NCBI RefSeq assembly: GCF_019977735.1
Contig: NZ_AP025018.1
Location: 7,692,580-7,756,579, forward strand
DNA: 64,000 bases
Direction of reading: 5' to 3'
Source of the DNA: Calothrix sp. PCC 7716
Lineage (GTDB): Bacteria; Cyanobacteriota; Cyanobacteriia; Cyanobacteriales; Nostocaceae
Each line of letters opens with the position of its first letter. Positions within the stretch are counted from its first letter, which is position 1. This document shows, piece after piece, positions 7,983 through 17,241 of this stretch. The notes under the pieces are model-generated. The model did no database searches and had not been told where the DNA came from. It saw only the letters and a list, made by a program, of their open reading frames with translations. Position numbers and translations under genes: made by a program.

Positions 7983-9236
7983 CTACGCTGCTCCTACGAC
8001 GACGTTTTGTTGTTGTAGAAGATTTAATGCTGCTTGGTATTGAGCATCATCCTTGGTTGCTACTTGGTCGCGTGTTAAGGGTTGAGAACTCACTACCTTG
8101 TCAGGTTTTATACCAATTTTATTAATATCATGGTGTTGCGGTGTTTCGTATTTGGCAATGGTTACTGCCAACCCGGAACCGTCGGAAAGTTCAAATAGTG
8201 ATTGAATTAAGCCTTTTCCAAAGGTTGTTTCACCTACTAGTGTTGCTCGACCGTTGTCTTGTAAGGCGCCTGCTAAAATTTCGCTAGCACTAGCTGTACC
8301 TTGATTGACTAGAATAACTAATGGGTCGTTAGTTAAAGCCGAGCCAAAGGCTTCAAAACTGCCTTGAATACCTTGACGATTAACTGTATAAACAATCGTA
8401 CCTTCTGGAAGCCAGAGACGCGCTATTTCGACTCCTGCTTGCAGTAAACCACCTGGATTATTTCTTAAATCGAGTATGTACGAATCGGCGCCTTTTTTCT
8501 CTAAACTATTAATAGCGTGTGCTAACTCCATTGGAGCATTAGCATTAAACTGAGTTAAGCGCAAATAACCTACTGACTTACCTTGTTCTGTTTTATGTAG
8601 TTGGGCAATAACTGGGTTGAGTTCAATGCGTGAGCGTGTTAGCTGTATTTCACGGTTTGGGGCGCCTTCACGCTCAATAACGAGTGTTACAATGCTACCG
8701 TTTGGTCCGCGCATTCTAGCTGCTGCTTCATCAAGAGTTAGTTTTTCTGTTGAAATACCCTCGATAGTAACAATACGGTCGCGTGGTTGAATGCCAGCTT
8801 TTTCTGCTGGTGAACCCGCTATTGGCGCCACAACTTCTAATTTACCAGTTTCGGGGTTAAGCGCAATTTGCAGCCCAACTCCTGTTAACTCCCCAGAAGT
8901 GTTGACCTGTAGGCTACGATATTGCTCTGGGTCTAAAAAACGAGTGAAAGGGTCATCTAGACTTTTGAGCATCGTTTGAATAGCTGCATATGTAGCTTGC
9001 TGGTTTTGGAGGGGCTTTTCTAATATTTTTTGCCGAACGGATGCCCAATTCTGATGATTAAAGCTATCATCAAGATAAGTACGGTTGACAATTCGCCAAA
9101 CTTCTGATATGAGTTTTTGCTCGTCAGTCAATGCTGTTGCACTTTGACTGAAGCTAAAAGTAAGAACCAACGCCATTAGCAGCGATAATACCACCCGAAA
9201 AGTTTTCTTTTGCATTTTGACCATTAGAAGCAACAC
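7983..9236 (-). CDS. ctpA: Carboxyl-terminal processing protease CtpA
   Basis: 417 residues: signal peptide ('VVLSLLMALVLTFSFSQSATA'-like stretch in the first 35), helical N-domain, PDZ domain at about 110-195, then the S41 catalytic core. The catalytic serine sits in 'GTASASEILAGAL' and the general-base lysine in 'TTFGKGLIQ'. CtpA removes the C-terminal extension of the photosystem II D1 precursor in the thylakoid lumen. Position back-to-back with petB-petD matches the gene order known in other cyanobacteria, supporting the CtpA rather than CtpB/C assignment. Alternative starts at 9224 or 9215 are also possible. Confidence 0.88.
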   Translation of the reverse strand: MLLLMVKMQKKTFRVVLSLLMALVLTFSFSQSATALTDEQKLISEVWRIVNRTYLDDSFNHQNWASVRQKILEKPLQNQQATYAAIQTMLKSLDDPFTRFLDPEQYRSLQVNTSGELTGVGLQIALNPETGKLEVVAPIAGSPAEKAGIQPRDRIVTIEGISTEKLTLDEAAARMRGPNGSIVTLVIEREGAPNREIQLTRSRIELNPVIAQLHKTEQGKSVGYLRLTQFNANAPMELAHAINSLEKKGADSYILDLRNNPGGLLQAGVEIARLWLPEGTIVYTVNRQGIQGSFEAFGSALTNDPLVILVNQGTASASEILAGALQDNGRATLVGETTFGKGLIQSLFELSDGSGLAVTIAKYETPQHHDINKIGIKPDKVVSSQPLTRDQVATKDDAQYQAALNLLQQQNVVVGAA

Positions 9237-9595
9237 GTTTAACTCAATTGCTAAATTAATCGCGCGTTTAAGTGCGGATTTGATGAAATATGTCTCTCGA
9301 TTATGTTACTTTTTTTATAGGAGCGGTGCATTCTCTCATCAAACAGGCGACTAATTGATGTGGTTCATCCTCCTTCATAAACGCTAAAATCTACTTTGTG
9401 TCTATCATCCTCTGAGATTGGGTGCAAAGTACGCCATAATACGAAAAAACTTTGAAGAGTGTTAAGTTTAGTTTCATAGTCTTAGCACGATTGGGCGCCG
9501 AGACAACAAGCGAACCTCTATAAGCCAAAATCCCATACAGTGATGTTTGGGAACTTTATCACAGTAAGTATCGATTTTTAGGAACTAGAGATTGT
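9237..9595. promoter_or_regulatory. Divergent ctpA / petB intergenic region
   Basis: About 360 bases with no credible reading frame between two divergent photosynthesis genes. It must hold both promoters, but no clear -10/-35 pair stands out. One GGCGCC site lies at about 9493. No strong hairpin was noticed. Confidence 0.5.
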
Positions 9596-10243
9596 ATGGC
9601 TAACGTTTACGACTGGTTTGAGGAGCGCTTGGAGATTCAAGCAATTGCTGAAGACGTAACCAGCAAGTATGTACCTCCTCACGTAAATATTTTTTATTGT
9701 CTGGGTGGAATAACCCTGACATGCTTCCTTATTCAGTTTGCAACTGGATTTGCGATGACTTTTTACTACAGACCAACCGTTGCTGAAGCTTATACTTCTG
9801 TACAGCACATCATGAACGATGTGAACTTTGGTTGGTTAATTCGCTCCATTCACCGCTGGTCTGCCAGCATGATGGTGCTGATGATGATTCTCCACACTTT
9901 CCGAGTTTACTTGACAGGTGGTTTTAAAAAGCCTCGCGAATTGACTTGGGTCAGTGGTGTAATTTTGGCAGTAATCACAGTTTCATTTGGTGTAACTGGT
10001 TACTCGCTGCCTTGGGACCAAGTTGGTTATTGGGCTGTAAAAATCGTTAGCGGTGTACCTGAAGCTATTCCTGTAGTTGGCGTTTTAATTGCTGATTTAC
10101 TTCGTGGTGGCGCCAGCGTTGGACAAGCTACTTTAACCCGTTATTACAGCGCTCATACGTTTGTATTACCTTGGTTAATTGCAGTATTCATGCTGTTCCA
10201 CTTCTTGATGATTCGCAAGCAAGGTATTTCCGGTCCACTGTAA
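9596..10243 (+). CDS. petB: Cytochrome b6
   Basis: 215 residues, exactly the usual length. Opens '[21 protein letters not shown]' and shows the four membrane helices of cytochrome b6, with paired haem-ligand histidines in '[19 protein letters not shown]' and in '[11 protein letters not shown]' / '[16 protein letters not shown]'. Conserved Cys near residue 35 ('IFYCLGG') is the site of covalent haem c-n attachment in the family. It forms the quinol-oxidising core of the thylakoid cytochrome b6f complex with the petD product encoded 57 bases downstream. Confidence 0.98.
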   Translation: MANVYDWFEERLEIQAIAEDVTSKYVPPHVNIFYCLGGITLTCFLIQFATGFAMTFYYRPTVAEAYTSVQHIMNDVNFGWLIRSIHRWSASMMVLMMILHTFRVYLTGGFKKPRELTWVSGVILAVITVSFGVTGYSLPWDQVGYWAVKIVSGVPEAIPVVGVLIADLLRGGASVGQATLTRYYSAHTFVLPWLIAVFMLFHFLMIRKQGISGPL

Positions 10244-10300
10244 AACGCGCTTATTGAAGAGCGCAATTAACTTAAACCTGAGCAGGAGAGCATATCTAAA

Positions 10301-10783
10301 ATGGGAACACAAAAGAAACCTGACCTCTCGGATCCAACTTTAAGAGCCAAACTGGCGAAAGGCATGGGTCACAACTACTACGGTGAACCTGCATGGCCTA
10401 ATGACCTACTGTATATTTTTCCAGTAGTAATTATGGGTTCGTTCGCTTGTATCGTAGCACTCTCAGTTCTTGACCCCGCAATGACTGGTGAACCAGCAAA
10501 TCCTTTTGCAACACCTTTGGAAATTTTACCTGAGTGGTATTTGTACCCTGTATTTCAAATTTTACGCACGGTTCCTAACAAACTTATCGGCGTATTCTTA
10601 ATGGCAGCGGTACCACTGGGTCTTATACTCGTTCCTTTTATTGAGAACGTTAATAAATTCCAAAACCCATTCCGTCGTCCAGTTGCTACCGCTGTATTCT
10701 TGTTTGGTACTTTGGTAACAATTTGGCTTGGTATTGGCGCCACCTTCCCAATCGACAAGTCTTTGACTTTAGGATTGTTCTAA
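10301..10783 (+). CDS. petD: Cytochrome b6f complex subunit IV
   Basis: 160 residues, the standard size for subunit IV. Opens '[21 protein letters not shown]' and contains the Qo-site '[13 protein letters not shown]' block (the PEWY motif) and three membrane helices. It pairs with cytochrome b6 in the b6f complex. Preceded by an AGGAG ribosome site (GAGCAGGAGAGC) about 15 bases before the ATG. A long stem-loop follows 33 bases after the stop. Confidence 0.98.
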   Translation: MGTQKKPDLSDPTLRAKLAKGMGHNYYGEPAWPNDLLYIFPVVIMGSFACIVALSVLDPAMTGEPANPFATPLEILPEWYLYPVFQILRTVPNKLIGVFLMAAVPLGLILVPFIENVNKFQNPFRRPVATAVFLFGTLVTIWLGIGATFPIDKSLTLGLF

Positions 10784-10816
10784 GCCAATAGCCTTATAAT
10801 GGTTTTTTAACGGTTT

Positions 10817-10876
10817 GACGCCTGTGAGTTTCGTTATTGTGGGATAATTCCACAGAGCGAAATGAGCGCAGGCGTC
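10817..10876 (+). ncRNA. Long interrupted stem-loop after petD
   Basis: Outer arms GACGCCTG (10817-10824) and CAGGCGTC (10869-10876), middle arms TTTCG/CGAAA (10829-10833 with 10858-10862) and inner arms TGTGG/CCACA (10838-10842 with 10850-10854) nest into one 60-base hairpin with internal loops. No T-run follows, so it is not a classical intrinsic terminator. It could be a 3'-UTR stabiliser, a processed RNA or a dispersed repeat. Confidence 0.55.
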
Positions 10877-11040
10877 ATATGTTCTGTGTAGAATGTTGTC
10901 AATATGAAGCAAAATAATAAGAATCGGTAAGATTTACCTCAATTCGTTTGACATTAGTTTCAATCATTTAGTATAAAATCTGTACATCACAATCCTAACT
11001 AAAAATAACGATTAACCGAAGAGTGTTTAAGTCAAGGTCA

Positions 11041-11481
11041 ATGCTAGGCATGGAGCAGCAAGACCATCTGACGGTAAAGAGCGAACTAAAGCTTCTAAAC
11101 CTAGTACAACAATGGTTTGAACAATTTTGTCTGAAGTACCTATCGCCATCCCTTTGGTCTGAAAGCCAACTTTACCGTCTTAATCTCGCGTTGGCAGAAG
11201 GTTTTACGAACGCTGTTCGTCATGCTCACCACGCTTTACCACCAGAGACAACTATTGATATTGATGTTTGTTTGTTTCTTGATCGGCTCGAAATTAGAAT
11301 TTGGGACCGTGGTAAACCTTTTAACCCTGATGCCATTAGAGAACCAGAACCAGGTACTCTTCAAGTTGGAGGTTATGGTTGGTTTTTACTACGACGTTTG
11401 GCTGACCGTGTTGTTTACGAACGCACGCTCGACGGTCGAAATTGCTTGCTCATAGTTAAATACGCTTTTCAAAGCCAATAA
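11041..11481 (+). CDS. Anti-sigma-factor kinase-like protein (RsbW/HATPase_c)
   Basis: 146 residues from ATG 11041, which has AAGG just upstream; an in-frame GTG at 11023 is an alternative. The N-box 'LALAEGFTNAVRHAHH' and the G1-like 'IRIWDRGKPFNP' with the later 'GGYGWFLLRRLAD' loop are those of GHKL serine-kinase anti-sigma factors (RsbW/SpoIIAB type). Such proteins bind and phosphorylate anti-sigma antagonists to control an alternative sigma factor or a partner-switching module. No partner STAS or PP2C gene is adjacent. Confidence 0.85.
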   Translation: MLGMEQQDHLTVKSELKLLNLVQQWFEQFCLKYLSPSLWSESQLYRLNLALAEGFTNAVRHAHHALPPETTIDIDVCLFLDRLEIRIWDRGKPFNPDAIREPEPGTLQVGGYGWFLLRRLADRVVYERTLDGRNCLLIVKYAFQSQ

Positions 11482-11592
11482 TAAACGTCAACGAATCATA
11501 ACAAAACTTGGCGCCTCACTGACAGCACAGCAAATTTAAAGAGTAAATTTTGAATGAATTTGTATAAAATTAAATCAATAATTACGTAAACG

Positions 11593-11619
11593 CCGCATTT
11601 CTAGTTGCGGTTTTTTTTT
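11593..11619 (+). terminator. Intrinsic terminator
   Basis: CCGCA-(8 nt)-TGCGG stem at 11593-11610 followed immediately by nine T residues: a classic Rho-independent terminator on the plus strand. It lies about 110 bases after the anti-sigma-like gene. The rest of the 11482-11837 gap holds two degenerate copies of the AGAAACC-GGTTTCT repeat (about 11729 and 11791). Confidence 0.85.
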
Positions 11620-11837
11620 GCTATTATTTAGAAAATTATATATGTCAAGTAAAATTTGTGCCAAAATTAAGAAAATATTCAGGATAAAGACTTAAATTTA
11701 GGGTGCGTACCATTTTAGCATGAAAACGTAGAAACCTGCTTTCTTCGTTGATAGTATGTAATAAAAATGACAATTTTGCGACAATGAATGCGTAGAAACC
11801 AGGTTTCTTTGTGACAAACCCTTTATATATAAAGCAA

Positions 11838-12998
11838 ATGCTAAAAACAAGTTATAGAAAAAGAAACGATTTAGCTGTGAACAAAATTGAAGCAGCAAGT
11901 CACGTATTTGTATTTTTAGAGATTTTTGCCCGTGAGGGTGGGATTCAATCTTATGTAAAAGATGTGTTTCGCTCTTATACAAATAAGAACGAAGCAATTC
12001 GTGCAGAAGTCTTTTTGCTACGAGATGCTGCTAACTGCGTGAATAAATTTGAATCTGGGAATTTGCGGTTTCGTTACTTTAAAACGAATTGGCCCCAACT
12101 CGATAGAATACGAATGGCAGCAGCATTATTTTTGCATTTGCTGCTTCATCGACCAAAGCATGTTTATTGTGGACACGTTAATCTTGCCAGTTTAATTGGA
12201 ATATTTTGTAATTTTTTAGGTATTCCTTACACGGTGATGACACATGGTAAAGAAGTTTGGCAACCTTTACCCGCACTCACAGTTAAAAGTTTACAAAAAG
12301 CAACTTCGATTTGGACAGTAAGCCATTATACCCGTGACCAAATTGTAAATGGTGCCAATAAACTAGACGCGCGAAAAATAAAAATATTACCTTGTGCAGT
12401 AAATAATAATTATTTTACGCCGGGAGTAAAATCAGAGGCACTTGTAGAACGTTATGGTTTGAAGGATGCTAGGGTGCTGATGACCGTGGCAAGACTATGG
12501 TCTGGAGATCGATATAAGGGAGTAGATATAACAATACAAGCTTTACCTGAAATCGCCAAAGTTTTTCCAGACGTAAAATATTTAGTGATTGGTCGAGGTG
12601 ATGACCAACCGAGATTAGCGTCTTTAGCAGCAGATTGTGGTGTAGAAGAACGTGTAGTGTTTGCTGGGTTTGTAGCAAATGAAGAATTAGTAGAGCATTA
12701 TCGTTTGGCTGATGCCTATGTTATGCCTTCGCAAGAAGGATTTGGGATTGTGTACTTAGAAGCAATGGCTTGTGGTGTGCCTGTTGTAGCAGGTGATGCT
12801 GATGGTTCTGCTGACCCACTTCAAAACGGTAGGCTTGGTTGGCGTGTTCCACATCGTGATGTTAAAGCGGTAGCAATAGCTTGTATAGAAATACTCAAGG
12901 GTGATGACCAACGATGTAATGGTGAGTGGTTACGTGAACAGGTCGTATCACACTTTGGTATTGATGCTTTTAGCGCGCGACTCAGAAAACAGTTCTAA
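11838..12998 (+). CDS. GT4-family glycosyltransferase
   Basis: About 386 residues from ATG 11838; an in-frame GTG at 11811 would add nine residues, and part of that extension overlaps a dispersed repeat. The protein has the GT-B fold: N-domain 'FLEIFAREGGIQSYVKD' and C-domain 'VARLWSGDRYKGVD', 'AGFVANEELVEHYRLADAYVMPS' and the E-x7-E motif 'EGFGIVYLEA' for nucleotide-sugar binding. It probably transfers a sugar to a polysaccharide or lipid-linked acceptor; substrate unknown. It stands alone after a terminator, with no other polysaccharide genes nearby. Confidence 0.88.
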   Translation: MLKTSYRKRNDLAVNKIEAASHVFVFLEIFAREGGIQSYVKDVFRSYTNKNEAIRAEVFLLRDAANCVNKFESGNLRFRYFKTNWPQLDRIRMAAALFLHLLLHRPKHVYCGHVNLASLIGIFCNFLGIPYTVMTHGKEVWQPLPALTVKSLQKATSIWTVSHYTRDQIVNGANKLDARKIKILPCAVNNNYFTPGVKSEALVERYGLKDARVLMTVARLWSGDRYKGVDITIQALPEIAKVFPDVKYLVIGRGDDQPRLASLAADCGVEERVVFAGFVANEELVEHYRLADAYVMPSQEGFGIVYLEAMACGVPVVAGDADGSADPLQNGRLGWRVPHRDVKAVAIACIEILKGDDQRCNGEWLREQVVSHFGIDAFSARLRKQF

Positions 12999-13098
12999 TG
13001 TTTTTACCACTATTCAATAACGGATTATAACTTCGCTTCTTCAAAATCGTTATCCTAGGAAGAGAACAAAAAAGAAGTTTGAATTTATAAGTTTGACA

Positions 13099-13470
13099 AT
13101 GAGCTTTAAATCCCCCCAGTATCAATTATCGAATCTCCGTCCAGTACTGACTCTAGTCGCTATCGCTTGGTTACTAGGGTCACTAGGGTTGAGTTGGTTG
13201 GTTAATTCAGTCTTAATTATCGTTGGATTGCTGCTTGTGGCGCCAGCTATTGCTTTTTTTGGCTTTCAGTGGTGGCTAAAACGAAGCTTGGTAGCAGATA
13301 AATGCCCAGTATGTCAATTTGAATTTACAGGATTAAATAATACGCAATTACAGTGTCCGAACTGCGGAGAAGCGTTATCAGTGGAAAATTCACATTTTCA
13401 TCGCATAACTCCCGCAGGTACCATCGATGTTACCGCAGTTGAAGTACCTACGAAATTACTCGAAGAATAG
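13099..13470 (+). CDS. Small membrane protein with a C-terminal zinc ribbon
   Basis: 123 residues from ATG 13099. Two hydrophobic helices at about 15-60 are followed by a zinc ribbon: 'CPVC' at about 70 and 'CPNC' about 20 residues later, four cysteines spaced to bind one zinc. The C-terminal 25 residues are polar. No family name was recognised. The fold suggests a membrane-tethered metal or nucleic-acid/protein-binding domain. Confidence 0.75.
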   Translation: MSFKSPQYQLSNLRPVLTLVAIAWLLGSLGLSWLVNSVLIIVGLLLVAPAIAFFGFQWWLKRSLVADKCPVCQFEFTGLNNTQLQCPNCGEALSVENSHFHRITPAGTIDVTAVEVPTKLLEE

Positions 13471-13541
13471 TTATTTTGGATGATAAATGTAGGTATTTTT
13501 AACAATTGACAGCTTAGTCTTGTTAAACAGTTGTCAATTGA

Positions 13542-13970
13542 TTATTTCTTCTGTTGCGAAATCGAGAGCGTATAGTTATACTGTCCCTGAGATAATTCAC
13601 CTACATATAATGAGTAACTACCAGCTTGCCAAAACCCTGTAATTTCCGGCTTCTTTCCTGAGTAATTATCGGGTAGTACACAAAAACGACCCCCAGGTCC
13701 ATCAATTAGTAATGTTGGTTGTCCGGAACCTTCGACCGTTAACCGTAAATACGGTAATGAGTCAGTAACTTGGATAACCTGATTTGGAGTAGGTGCAATA
13801 TTACCGCAGTTACCTTTGTTAGAACCTCCTGATTTTCCCGTTAGGGTGAGAGGGTCTGGTTTGAAATTGGGACTGATTTTTATTTGCTCTGCTGTTGCTT
13901 TTGCAATGGTGAAACTTAGACTCATCGCTAAAGCAGCTGGAACAAGCCTTAATAGTAAACCTGTATTCAT
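13542..13970 (-). CDS. Exported hypothetical protein
   Basis: 142 residues from the internal ATG giving 'MNTGLLLRLVPAALAMSLSF', a clear signal peptide with likely cleavage after 'AKATA'. The longer TTG-started reading to 14042 puts polar residues before the signal and is less likely. The mature part has a Cys pair ('GNCGN' and 'GRFCVLP') and beta-rich 'YLRLTVEGSGQPTLLIDGPGG', 'GSYSLYVGELSQGQYNYTLSIS', similar in style to periplasmic pre-peptidase or beta-sandwich domains of cyanobacteria. Function unknown. Confidence 0.75.
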   Translation of the reverse strand: MNTGLLLRLVPAALAMSLSFTIAKATAEQIKISPNFKPDPLTLTGKSGGSNKGNCGNIAPTPNQVIQVTDSLPYLRLTVEGSGQPTLLIDGPGGRFCVLPDNYSGKKPEITGFWQAGSYSLYVGELSQGQYNYTLSISQQKK

Positions 13971-14190
13971 TTTAATAATGCCCGCCAACTCACGCACGAG
14001 CGATAAAGTGTTTATAAAAGCTAATTTTAGAGACGAAGGCAACTATTAAGAGGTTCCAATCGTCCCACGTAAAGATTAGTTATATGTTGAGAAATATTAA
14101 AGTTGTAACTCGTTCGCTATTAACTATTAAATAGCCTTTAATTTATAAAGGTTGTGATTGCTTAAAAATTTCAGAATAAAGGAAATATTT

Positions 14191-16335
14191 ATGACAACCC
14201 CAATTGTGAGGAGAGGGACAAACGAGAATAAGCCACGAGAGTCTGGCAAACAGGCGCGTTCAATGTCTTTGAAAACAAGGTGCCTTGTAGCATGGGCAGC
14301 AGAAGTGGCAATTGTGTTTGTAAGTGGGTTGGTACCTTATGGAATAGGGGCTTTTGCGAATACAAGAAGCGAATTTAGTAGAGTACCGTTGAATCCGGTG
14401 ATTGGAGTAATTGAGCGTGAAGTTTCGCGTCCTTTAGCATTGCCTGTAAGCTATGGAAATCGAAACGTTTCATTACCCACAAATATTTTGTGGACGATTG
14501 CTGCAATTGCACCTTTAACGCTTTCGTGTTGGCAATTATATTTACTAGCAAAGACAGGCAGCACTATTCCTAAACGTTGGTTTGCAGTGAGGGTTGTTTC
14601 TGAACAAGGAACATCACCGGGTTTGGCGCCTGTTTTAGTACGTGAAGGAATTGGACGTTGGGGTGTACCAATGTCTGTTGCTTATATATTATGGCGTTAT
14701 AGTCCTGCGTTTCCTAATTTAGTAATTCTAACTGGTTTAGCTGGAATTGCTTTAGTAGGCGAAGCAACAGGATTTTCTTTAAAGCGTAATCGTCGTGCGT
14801 TCCACGACCAAATAGCAGGAACTTATACAATTGATGCAACAAAACCCTTTGTACCACCAAATACTGGCTTGAAGCAATCTAGAGAACAGTGGAACGAATC
14901 AGATGAAGAAGCTGCAATTGCCTCAGTGGTAATGTCTCCAGACACAATTCGACGCTCCGGACTATGGCGTTGGATGGTTTCCAACCCCAGTATTACTCTG
15001 TTTAGCATTGCGCTAGTCAGTATGACTGCGGTTTTAGGGACATTAGTCGGTACTCAAGTATACATTCAGTCACAAGAAAATAGTCGAACAACAGAAGAAG
15101 GTAATCGTAAGCAGTTTACAGAATTAGAAAAGCGTTTAACACCAAGTTCTAATGCCAGTGTCGAAGAGCGTCAGCGCACCATTATGGCAATGGGAACTTT
15201 GAATTACTCACAAGCAACACAGTTTTTAGTAGATTTGTTGGCAGAAGAAACTAACCCAATTCTTCTTAATACAATTCAGCAAGCTTTAGTTAATGTTGGT
15301 GCTGATGCGATTCCTTATTTAAAGCGTAAAAATTTACAACTTGCAACTGCCGTTGATACGAGTTCTGGAAACGAACAATTGAAAAACCAACAGCAGTTAC
15401 AAGTTAACCAGCAAGCGATTAACAAAATTATTGGAACTTATAGTGGTCAATTACTAAACGTTGATTTAAGCCGTGCTAAGTTATCACAAACTGTCTCCAA
15501 TCCAACTGCTTTCTTTAATTTGGTACTTGACAAAACCAATTTGTGGGGCATGAATTTTAGAGGCGCCAATCTGAATCAAGCTAGTTTTAAAAACACTCGT
15601 TTTCGGGGTCCGGGTTCAGACGGTCGCTGGGATACATATGATGACTGGACAGCGGATTTGCGGTTTGCCTCTATGAAGCAGGCAAATTTTACCGAAGCTA
15701 ACCTAAGTCGAGTGTTGTTAAACAAAACTGATTTGAGTGGTGCCACTCTCAACAAAGCTAATTTATCTGGAGCGCGGTTATTAAGTGCAAACCTAAGTAG
15801 CGCTCAACTTGTAGGCGCCGATTTACGTGGTGCTATTTTAGAAAATGCAAGCCTTACAGGTGCTGATATTGGTGAAGCTAAATTGAATGATGCCGAAATG
15901 TTTGGCGCCCAATTAGGCAGGTCAATTGCAATAGGCGCCCAATTATCTTATGCCAACTTAACCAAAACGAACTGGCAAGCAGCAGATTTATCAGGTGCTT
16001 ATTTAGACCATGCGAATTTAAGTAGTGCGAATTTGAATGCGACTAGGTTGACAAACGTAATATTGCGTTCTGCGAACTTAGAAAATGCGAGTTTACGAAA
16101 TGCCGATTTGAGTCTGGCAGACTTACAAGGTGCAAATGTAGCAGGCGCCGATTTTCAAGGAGCAATTTTATCTAGTTCCGGTCTTGACCCGAACGATCAA
16201 TTTGTACAGAAACCTCAAATAGGTGTTCAGTCAGCAGTAGTAAAAGGTGTTGATTTTAGCCAAGCCAGAAATCTAGATGCCAAGCAACTAGCCTACATTT
16301 GTACTCAAGGTGGCATTCATCCACGATGCCCGTAG
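14191..16335 (+). CDS. RDD-domain membrane protein with C-terminal pentapeptide repeats
   Basis: 714 residues from ATG 14191, which has an AAGGAAA ribosome site. The N-terminal third (about 30-220) is an RDD-type domain: 'RCLVAWAAEVAIVF', 'KTGSTIPKRWFAVRVV' and 'RRAFHDQIAGT' with three or four membrane helices. A further helix at about 265-290 leads to a coiled/HEAT-like region (about 300-420) and then a long series of A(D/N)LxxA pentapeptide repeats (about 430-690), which fold as a right-handed beta helix. Ends with 'CTQGGIHPRCP', holding two cysteines. It should be an inner-membrane protein with a large soluble beta-helix; the role is unknown. Confidence 0.85.
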   Translation: MTTPIVRRGTNENKPRESGKQARSMSLKTRCLVAWAAEVAIVFVSGLVPYGIGAFANTRSEFSRVPLNPVIGVIEREVSRPLALPVSYGNRNVSLPTNILWTIAAIAPLTLSCWQLYLLAKTGSTIPKRWFAVRVVSEQGTSPGLAPVLVREGIGRWGVPMSVAYILWRYSPAFPNLVILTGLAGIALVGEATGFSLKRNRRAFHDQIAGTYTIDATKPFVPPNTGLKQSREQWNESDEEAAIASVVMSPDTIRRSGLWRWMVSNPSITLFSIALVSMTAVLGTLVGTQVYIQSQENSRTTEEGNRKQFTELEKRLTPSSNASVEERQRTIMAMGTLNYSQATQFLVDLLAEETNPILLNTIQQALVNVGADAIPYLKRKNLQLATAVDTSSGNEQLKNQQQLQVNQQAINKIIGTYSGQLLNVDLSRAKLSQTVSNPTAFFNLVLDKTNLWGMNFRGANLNQASFKNTRFRGPGSDGRWDTYDDWTADLRFASMKQANFTEANLSRVLLNKTDLSGATLNKANLSGARLLSANLSSAQLVGADLRGAILENASLTGADIGEAKLNDAEMFGAQLGRSIAIGAQLSYANLTKTNWQAADLSGAYLDHANLSSANLNATRLTNVILRSANLENASLRNADLSLADLQGANVAGADFQGAILSSSGLDPNDQFVQKPQIGVQSAVVKGVDFSQARNLDAKQLAYICTQGGIHPRCP

Positions 16336-16419
16336 TGTTATAAATGAAGAATGGGGAAAGGGAAAAGTAATAAAAATAACCCTTTACCCCTAATTCAAAA
16401 TTATGTGAGGAGTAGGGCA

Positions 16420-16914
16420 ATGAAGCATCTTAAGTATTTGACATCACTTGTATTCGCTGGTTCCATATTGGGGTTGACGCAATTTGAGCAACCCGCTTCT
16501 GCACAAGTTGCATATGGAAGTTATGTAGGTGTTGGGCCTGCTGTTGGTCTTTCGGATGGTATTCAAGTTGGAGGAGTTTTAGCAGCGCGTTACAAGTTGT
16601 TAGAAACACCGATATCATTTCGCGCGCAAGCTTTTGTAGGTAATAATGTGGCTGTTGTGCCTACGGTATCTTATGATATTCCTTTAAACTGGCAAACTGA
16701 TGCTTATATAGGCGCCGGGTTAGTACTTGCTGGTGGTAGTGACTCTTCTCCTGTTGGTAACAAAATTAGCTTTGCGCTACAACCTGGTGTTGATTATGTT
16801 GTTCCTAACAGTAATACAGTAATTTTTGGTAATGCGATTATTGCATTTGATGCTTACCGCGATGGTGGTGGTACTGCACTGTCGTTACAAGGTGGTGTAG
16901 GTCTACGATTTTAA
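16420..16914 (+). CDS. Predicted outer-membrane beta-barrel protein
   Basis: 164 residues from ATG 16420, preceded by GAGGAG. A signal peptide ('MKHLKYLTSLVFAGSIL' ... 'ASA') precedes alternating Gly/aromatic strands such as 'YGSYVGVGPAVGLS' and 'WQTDAYIGAGLVLAGG', ending 'SLQGGVGLRF'; the terminal Phe is the usual beta-barrel sorting signal. Length fits an eight-strand barrel. Function unknown. Confidence 0.75.
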   Translation: MKHLKYLTSLVFAGSILGLTQFEQPASAQVAYGSYVGVGPAVGLSDGIQVGGVLAARYKLLETPISFRAQAFVGNNVAVVPTVSYDIPLNWQTDAYIGAGLVLAGGSDSSPVGNKISFALQPGVDYVVPNSNTVIFGNAIIAFDAYRDGGGTALSLQGGVGLRF

Positions 16915-16949
16915 TTCACAATTTCATACAGGTTATAATGTTACATCTG

Positions 16950-16977
16950 GTAGAGACGTTACATGTAACGTCTCTAC
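16950..16977. repeat. 28-bp perfect palindrome, copy 2 of 3
   Basis: Identical to the copy at 7944-7971. It lies 35 bases after the barrel-protein gene. Confidence 0.9.
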
Positions 16978-17011
16978 ATACATTTGTTGGTTTAGATTAT
17001 TGGTTGTATTA

Positions 17012-17122
17012 ATGAATTATTTTTTGGCAACTGGTAGCATAGAAGAGTGGGCGACAGTTTTTACATACTTGGGTTTAACGGTGTTTGTGATAGGCGCAAT
17101 ATTTATAGCGCGCAAAAAATAG
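17012..17122 (+). CDS. Candidate 36-residue single-helix membrane protein
   Basis: ATG at 17012 opens a 36-codon frame: a short polar start ('MNYFLATGSIEEW'), one hydrophobic helix ('VFTYLGLTVFVIGAIFIA') and a basic end 'RKK', the layout of cyanobacterial photosystem or NDH-1 small subunits. It was too short for routine gene calling. No clear Shine-Dalgarno is seen and I cannot assign it to a named subunit. Codon use looks normal. Confidence 0.5.
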   Translation: MNYFLATGSIEEWATVFTYLGLTVFVIGAIFIARKK

Positions 17123-17241
17123 GATTATAGTCTTTAACCATTAGATAGATTTTTATATCGAAGTAGTAATACCAAAGGTAGATTCTCTGTTGTGTAAAGC
17201 ATCTTAAAATATTGAGCAACTATCAGCATGAAGTATAACTT

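Noticed and set aside
7700-8125. 141-residue plus-strand frame
   Set aside because: Overlaps the MBL-fold gene and the opposite-strand ctpA, and runs through the palindrome.
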